A stretch of 64,000 nt of DNA. It comes from Campylobacter lari subsp. lari (GTDB taxonomy: Bacteria; Campylobacterota; Campylobacteria; Campylobacterales; Campylobacteraceae). The position numbers and the translations under genes were made by a program. Of the stretch, positions 60,898-64,000 are shown in pieces. The notes beneath the pieces were generated by a model, which ran no database searches, was not told the origin of the DNA, and saw only the letters and a program-made list of their open reading frames with translations. Positions within the stretch are counted from its first letter, which is position 1. Every line of letters starts with the position of its first letter. The stretch spans positions 1-64,000 of the forward strand of contig NZ_CP053830.1 of assembly GCF_013372185.1 (NCBI RefSeq), read 5' to 3'.

Positions 60898-60899
60898 TC

Positions 60900-61325
60900 A
60901 TGTTAATGCCAAAAAGAACAAAATATCGTAAAATGATGAAAGGGCGTAACAGAGGTTATGCCAACAGAGGGACTGAATTTACTTTTGGTGATTTTGCCCT
61001 AAAAGCAACTGAAGCTGGCCGTATAAATTCACGCCAAATAGAAGCAGCTCGTATTGCTTTAACTCGTTTTGTAAAAAGACAAGGTAAAACTTGGATTAGA
61101 GTTTTCCCTGATAAACCTTTAACTAAAAAACCTTTAGAAACTCGTATGGGTAAAGGTAAAGGTGCAGTTGAGGAATGGGTGATGAACATTAAACCAGGTC
61201 GTATCATTTATGAAATGGCAGGAGTTAATGAAGAAATGGCAAGACAAGCTTTAACTTTAGCTATGCATAAATTACCATTTAAAACTAAGTTTGTTACAAG
61301 AGAGAGCCAAAATGAAATATACTGA
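60900..61325 (+). CDS. rplP: 50S ribosomal protein L16
   Basis: A 141-residue protein organising the A-site and P-site tRNA region. [19 protein letters not shown] and [13 protein letters not shown] are diagnostic. The start at 60900 gives the usual MLMPK N-terminus; its end overlaps rpmC by 14 bases. Confidence 0.97.
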   Translation: MLMPKRTKYRKMMKGRNRGYANRGTEFTFGDFALKATEAGRINSRQIEAARIALTRFVKRQGKTWIRVFPDKPLTKKPLETRMGKGKGAVEEWVMNIKPGRIIYEMAGVNEEMARQALTLAMHKLPFKTKFVTRESQNEIY

Positions 61326-61497
61326 GATTAAAGATAAAACAGCAGGTGAGCTTGCAACAATGCTAAAAGAAAAAAAGGTGCTTTTATTTACTTTAAGACA
61401 AAAGCTAAAAACAATGCAGCTAACTAATCCTAAAGAAATTAGCGAAGTTAAAAAAGACATCGCTAGAATCAATACTGCAATTAGCGCTTTAAAATAA
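61312..61497 (+). CDS. rpmC: 50S ribosomal protein L29
   Basis: A 61-residue two-helix protein near the exit tunnel: [18 protein letters not shown] and the [19 protein letters not shown] motif. I start it at ATG 61312, after GAGAGAGCCAAA; the longer frame from 61291 is within rplP and unsupported. Confidence 0.95.
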   Translation: MKYTEIKDKTAGELATMLKEKKVLLFTLRQKLKTMQLTNPKEISEVKKDIARINTAISALK

Positions 61498-61506
61498 GGA
61501 TAGACA

Positions 61507-61758
61507 ATGGCATTTAAAAGAGAAATTCAAGGCGTTGTTGTTCAAATAGCTGGCGATAAAACAGCTACTATTTTGGTTGAAAGAAAAGTGGTTCACCCAA
61601 AATACAGAAAAATCGTAAAACGCTTTAAAAAATATTTAATTCATGATGAAAGAAATGAACTTAAAGTTGGAAACACTGTAATTGCTATAGAGTGCAGACC
61701 ACTTTCTAAGAGAAAATCATTTCGTTTAAAAACTATAGTATCAGCAGGAGTTGAGTAA
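61507..61758 (+). CDS. rpsQ: 30S ribosomal protein S17
   Basis: An 83-residue OB-fold primary 16S rRNA binder: [20 protein letters not shown] and the [11 protein letters not shown] motif. The stop overlaps the rplN ATG by one base. Confidence 0.97.
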   Translation: MAFKREIQGVVVQIAGDKTATILVERKVVHPKYRKIVKRFKKYLIHDERNELKVGNTVIAIECRPLSKRKSFRLKTIVSAGVE

Positions 61759-62126
61759 TGATTCAAAGTTTTACTAGGCTTGCAGTTGCTGATAATAGCG
61801 GTGCAAAAGAATTAATGTGTATTAAGGTTTTAGGTGGTAGTAAAAGAAGATACGCTACTATAGGTGATGTAATAGTTGCATCTGTAAAAAAAGCTTTGCC
61901 AAATGGTAAAGTAAAAAAAGGTCAAGTAGTTAAAGCTGTTATAGTAAGAACTAAAAAAGAAATTCATAGAGATAATGGTTCTTTGATTCGTTTTGATGAA
62001 AATGCAGCAGTTATTCTTGATGCTAAAAGAGAGCCTATCGGAACTCGTATTTTTGGACCAGTAGGTCGTGAAGTAAGATATGGTGGCTTTATGAAAATCG
62101 TTTCACTAGCACCGGAGGTGTTGTAA
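61758..62126 (+). CDS. rplN: 50S ribosomal protein L14
   Basis: A 122-residue intersubunit-bridge protein: [21 protein letters not shown] and [11 protein letters not shown]. The one-base overlap at its end couples it to rplX. Confidence 0.98.
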   Translation: MIQSFTRLAVADNSGAKELMCIKVLGGSKRRYATIGDVIVASVKKALPNGKVKKGQVVKAVIVRTKKEIHRDNGSLIRFDENAAVILDAKREPIGTRIFGPVGREVRYGGFMKIVSLAPEVL

Positions 62127-62353
62127 TGAAATTAAAAATCAAAAAAAATGATATGGTAAAAGTTATCGCAGGTGATGACAAAGGTAAAACAGGTAAAGTT
62201 TTAGCAGTTTTTCCTAAAACAAATAAAGTAATTGTTGAGGGTTGTAAAATTGCTAAAAAAGCTGTAAAACCAAGTGATAAAAATCCAAATGGTGGTTTTG
62301 TAAATAAAGAAATGCCAATGGATATTTCAAATGTAGCAAAGGCAGGTGAGTAA
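62126..62353 (+). CDS. rplX: 50S ribosomal protein L24
   Basis: A 75-residue assembly-initiator protein with a KOW motif ([18 protein letters not shown]). It is shorter than the about 100-residue E. coli form, ending soon after the [10 protein letters not shown] segment. The short form is, as far as I recall, normal in Campylobacter. Confidence 0.95.
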   Translation: MKLKIKKNDMVKVIAGDDKGKTGKVLAVFPKTNKVIVEGCKIAKKAVKPSDKNPNGGFVNKEMPMDISNVAKAGE

Positions 62354-62354
62354 A

Positions 62355-62900
62355 ATGATGAGATTAAAAGAAAAATACACTCAAAATATCAAACCTGCTT
62401 TGGTAAAAGAATTTGATATTAAAAATCCTATGCTTATACCTTTTATAGAAAAAGTTGTTATAAGTGTTGGTGCTGGAGAATTAGCTAAAGATCAAAAAGT
62501 ATTGCAAAATGTTGCTGATACTATTTCTTTAATAGCTGGACAAAAAGCAGTTATCACAAAAGCTAAAAAATCAGTTGCTGGTTTTAAAGTGAGAGAAGGC
62601 TTCCCAGTAGGTGTTATGGTAACTTTAAGAAAAGATAATATGTATGCTTTTTTAGATAAATTAATTACCATTGCACTTCCTCGTGTGAAAGACTTTAGAG
62701 GTCTTCCAAGAGATGGTTTTGATGGAAGAGGAAATTACAACTTTGGTTTAGACGAGCAGTTAATGTTCCCAGAAGTTGAATATGATAAAATTTTAAGAAC
62801 TCATGGTATGAATATTTCTATCGTTACAACAGCAAAATCAGATAAAGAGGCACAAAAATTATTAGAATTATTTGGCGTGCCATTTGCAAAAGGAAAGTAA
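62355..62900 (+). CDS. rplE: 50S ribosomal protein L5
   Basis: A 181-residue 5S rRNA-binding central-protuberance protein: [31 protein letters not shown] and [20 protein letters not shown] start at the ATG at 62355, just after the rplX stop. A GTG at 62346 is in frame but lies in the RBS region GGCAGGTGAG. Confidence 0.97.
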   Translation: MMRLKEKYTQNIKPALVKEFDIKNPMLIPFIEKVVISVGAGELAKDQKVLQNVADTISLIAGQKAVITKAKKSVAGFKVREGFPVGVMVTLRKDNMYAFLDKLITIALPRVKDFRGLPRDGFDGRGNYNFGLDEQLMFPEVEYDKILRTHGMNISIVTTAKSDKEAQKLLELFGVPFAKGK

Positions 62901-62901
62901 T

Positions 62902-63087
62902 ATGGCTAAAAAATCAATGATTGCAAAAGCTGCCCGCAAACCTAAATTTAGCGTTAGAGGGTATACTAGATGCCAAATTTGTGGAAGACCACATTCAGTT
63001 TATAGAGATTTTGGAATTTGTAGAGTTTGCTTAAGAAAAATGGCAAATGAGGGTTTAATTCCTGGTCTTAAAAAAGCAAGTTGGTAA
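62902..63087 (+). CDS. rpsN: 30S ribosomal protein S14, zinc-binding type
   Basis: A 61-residue short (C+) S14 with two CxxC zinc pairs, CQIC and CRVC. ATG 62902 follows AAAGGAAAGTAAT; the longer frame from 62872 overlaps rplE without support. Confidence 0.97.
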   Translation: MAKKSMIAKAARKPKFSVRGYTRCQICGRPHSVYRDFGICRVCLRKMANEGLIPGLKKASW

Positions 63088-63099
63088 GAGGAAAGAACC

Positions 63100-63495
63100 A
63101 TGATAAATGATTTAATTTCAGATTCACTAACAAGAATTAGAAATGCAGGGATGAGAAGATTAGAAACTACTCAACTTTTGCATTCTAAAGTTATCGAGGC
63201 TTTACTTGGAATTTTTCAAGCTAAAGGTTATATCGAAAGCTTTAATGTAATTGAAGAAAATAAAAAGAAATTCATCAATGTAGTTTTAAAATACGATGAA
63301 AAAGGTAAAAGCGTGATCAATGAAGTAAAACGCGTTTCAAAACCTGGTCGTCGTGTTTATAAAGGCAAAGATGAAATTAAAAGATTTAAAAACGGTTATG
63401 GTACTATAGTAGTAAGCACTTCAAAAGGTGTTTTAGCTAACGATGAAGCTTATAAAGCTGGAGTTGGCGGCGAAGTTTTATGTACTATTTGGTAA
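63100..63495 (+). CDS. rpsH: 30S ribosomal protein S8
   Basis: A 131-residue 16S rRNA-binding protein, the classical autoregulator of the spc operon: [40 protein letters not shown] and GGEVLCTIW. It is followed by an unusually long 76-base spacer for this operon. Confidence 0.97.
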   Translation: MINDLISDSLTRIRNAGMRRLETTQLLHSKVIEALLGIFQAKGYIESFNVIEENKKKFINVVLKYDEKGKSVINEVKRVSKPGRRVYKGKDEIKRFKNGYGTIVVSTSKGVLANDEAYKAGVGGEVLCTIW

Positions 63496-63501
63496 AAGTT
63501 T

Positions 63502-63541
63502 CTACTTTTTATGGTATTCGGTATCCATTCTTTAAAAGTAG
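63502..63541 (+). promoter_or_regulatory. Stem-loop in the rpsH-rplF spacer
   Basis: CTACTTTT (63502-63509) pairs with AAAAGTAG (63534-63541), enclosing an inner region where ATGG can pair with CCAT. It lies 30 bases before rplF. It could be a processing site or an attenuator within the spc operon; no strong T-tract follows, so it is not a full terminator. Confidence 0.4.
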
Positions 63542-63571
63542 TCATATCGTAGACAAATAAAAAGGAAAAAT

Positions 63572-64000
63572 ATGTCACGTATCGGTAAACAACCAGTTGC
63601 TATTCCAAGTGGAGTAGAAGTAAAATTAGAAGGTAATTTGCTTAAATTTAAAAAGGGAAATTTGGCAAAAGAGCTTGATACAAAAGCAAATGTTAATGTT
63701 GAGATTAAAGAAGGTCAAATTCTTTTTTCTCCTAAAGGTGAAGACAGACAAAGTAGAGCATATTGGGGAACTTATAGAGCTTTAACTCAAAATATTATTA
63801 TAGGTTTAACTGATGGCTTTAGCAAGACTTTAGAAATTAATGGGGTTGGTTATAAGGCTGCATTAAAAGGTAAAGTATTAGAACTTGCTTTAGGCTTTTC
63901 TCATCCTATAAACTATGCTATACCAGAAGGTATTGAGATCACTGTTGATAAAAATAATATTATTGTTAAAGGTAGTGATAAACAAGTTGTGGGTCAAGTT
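63572..64000 (+). CDS. rplF: 50S ribosomal protein L6, 3' end beyond the window
   Basis: The first 143 codons of L6 (usual length about 178): [17 protein letters not shown], the [20 protein letters not shown] block and [12 protein letters not shown]. The frame is open to the last base of the window. AAAGGAAAAAT precedes the ATG. L6 stabilises the ribosomal stalk base and the sarcin-ricin region. Confidence 0.96.
   Translation, partial: MSRIGKQPVAIPSGVEVKLEGNLLKFKKGNLAKELDTKANVNVEIKEGQILFSPKGEDRQSRAYWGTYRALTQNIIIGLTDGFSKTLEINGVGYKAALKGKVLELALGFSHPINYAIPEGIEITVDKNNIIVKGSDKQVVGQV

Overview
This window looks like the start of a complete Campylobacter chromosome, linearised at the first base of dnaA. 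The DNA is strongly AT-rich. The gene set is typical of epsilonproteobacteria: ThyX instead of ThyA, SorAB sulfite dehydrogenase, RNase J with a basic N-terminal tail, EptC-DgkA, a zinc-type S14, and a shortened threonyl-tRNA synthetase. Many adjacencies match the Campylobacter jejuni map as I remember it, but in reshuffled blocks. DnaA and several other proteins differ clearly from C. jejuni, so I infer the Campylobacter lari group. The species cannot be fixed from this alone.

Layout. Positions 1-7215 hold dnaA-dnaN-gyrB, then a tightly overlapping add-hrgA-like-queF run. A DnaA-box cluster lies at the end of dnaA and in the dnaA-dnaN gap. Positions 7387-9878 hold sorAB, an outer-membrane beta-barrel gene and a PhnA C-domain protein. 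Positions 9892-16039 hold thyX, pyrG-recJ, a lytic transglycosylase, rpsT-prfA and a 46-residue secreted-peptide gene. Positions 16103-22431 hold rluB, RNase J, ksgA, a nucleosidase-like gene, rlmN, a 36-residue membrane peptide and a radical SAM protein. Positions 22428-33492 hold an RluA-family synthase, purB-nrdA, an OPT transporter with uppP, thrS-infC and a D12-class adenine methyltransferase.

The accessory region is 33489-37575: a WYL-domain regulator, a ViaA-like VWA protein and a RavA-like MoxR ATPase. The ATPase has an unusual C-terminus: after a predicted coiled coil it carries a module of 25-residue DUF285/BspA-like repeats. A free-standing protein made only of this module is encoded at 46769-47383, next to tRNA-Glu. 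The ATPase's C-terminal module aligns without gaps to the free-standing protein from its first residue. This is the best candidate here for an undescribed system: a RavA-ViaA machine whose usual C-terminal part is replaced by a repeat module that also exists as a separate gene.

Positions 37748-46559 hold rpmI-rplT, a secreted ATP-dependent DNA ligase whose signal-peptide codons contain the rplT terminator, znuABC, a methyltransferase, the pyrC/HTH/dgkA/eptC operon, xth and tRNA-Glu. Positions 47515-56676 hold nrdDG, sodB, dcuC, purM, coaE-dapF-Bax-like, an ATPase gene and tRNA-Ala. From 56806 a consensus promoter drives the S10-spc ribosomal protein operon (rpsJ to rplF). It runs off the window with rplF incomplete.

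Convergent gene pairs are repeatedly separated only by perfect hairpins that act as two-way terminators and often overlap the stop codons. No insertion sequence, CRISPR array, rRNA gene or long G/C homopolymer (the usual Campylobacter phase-variation tract) was seen. No gap without a gene or RNA exceeds about 230 bases.
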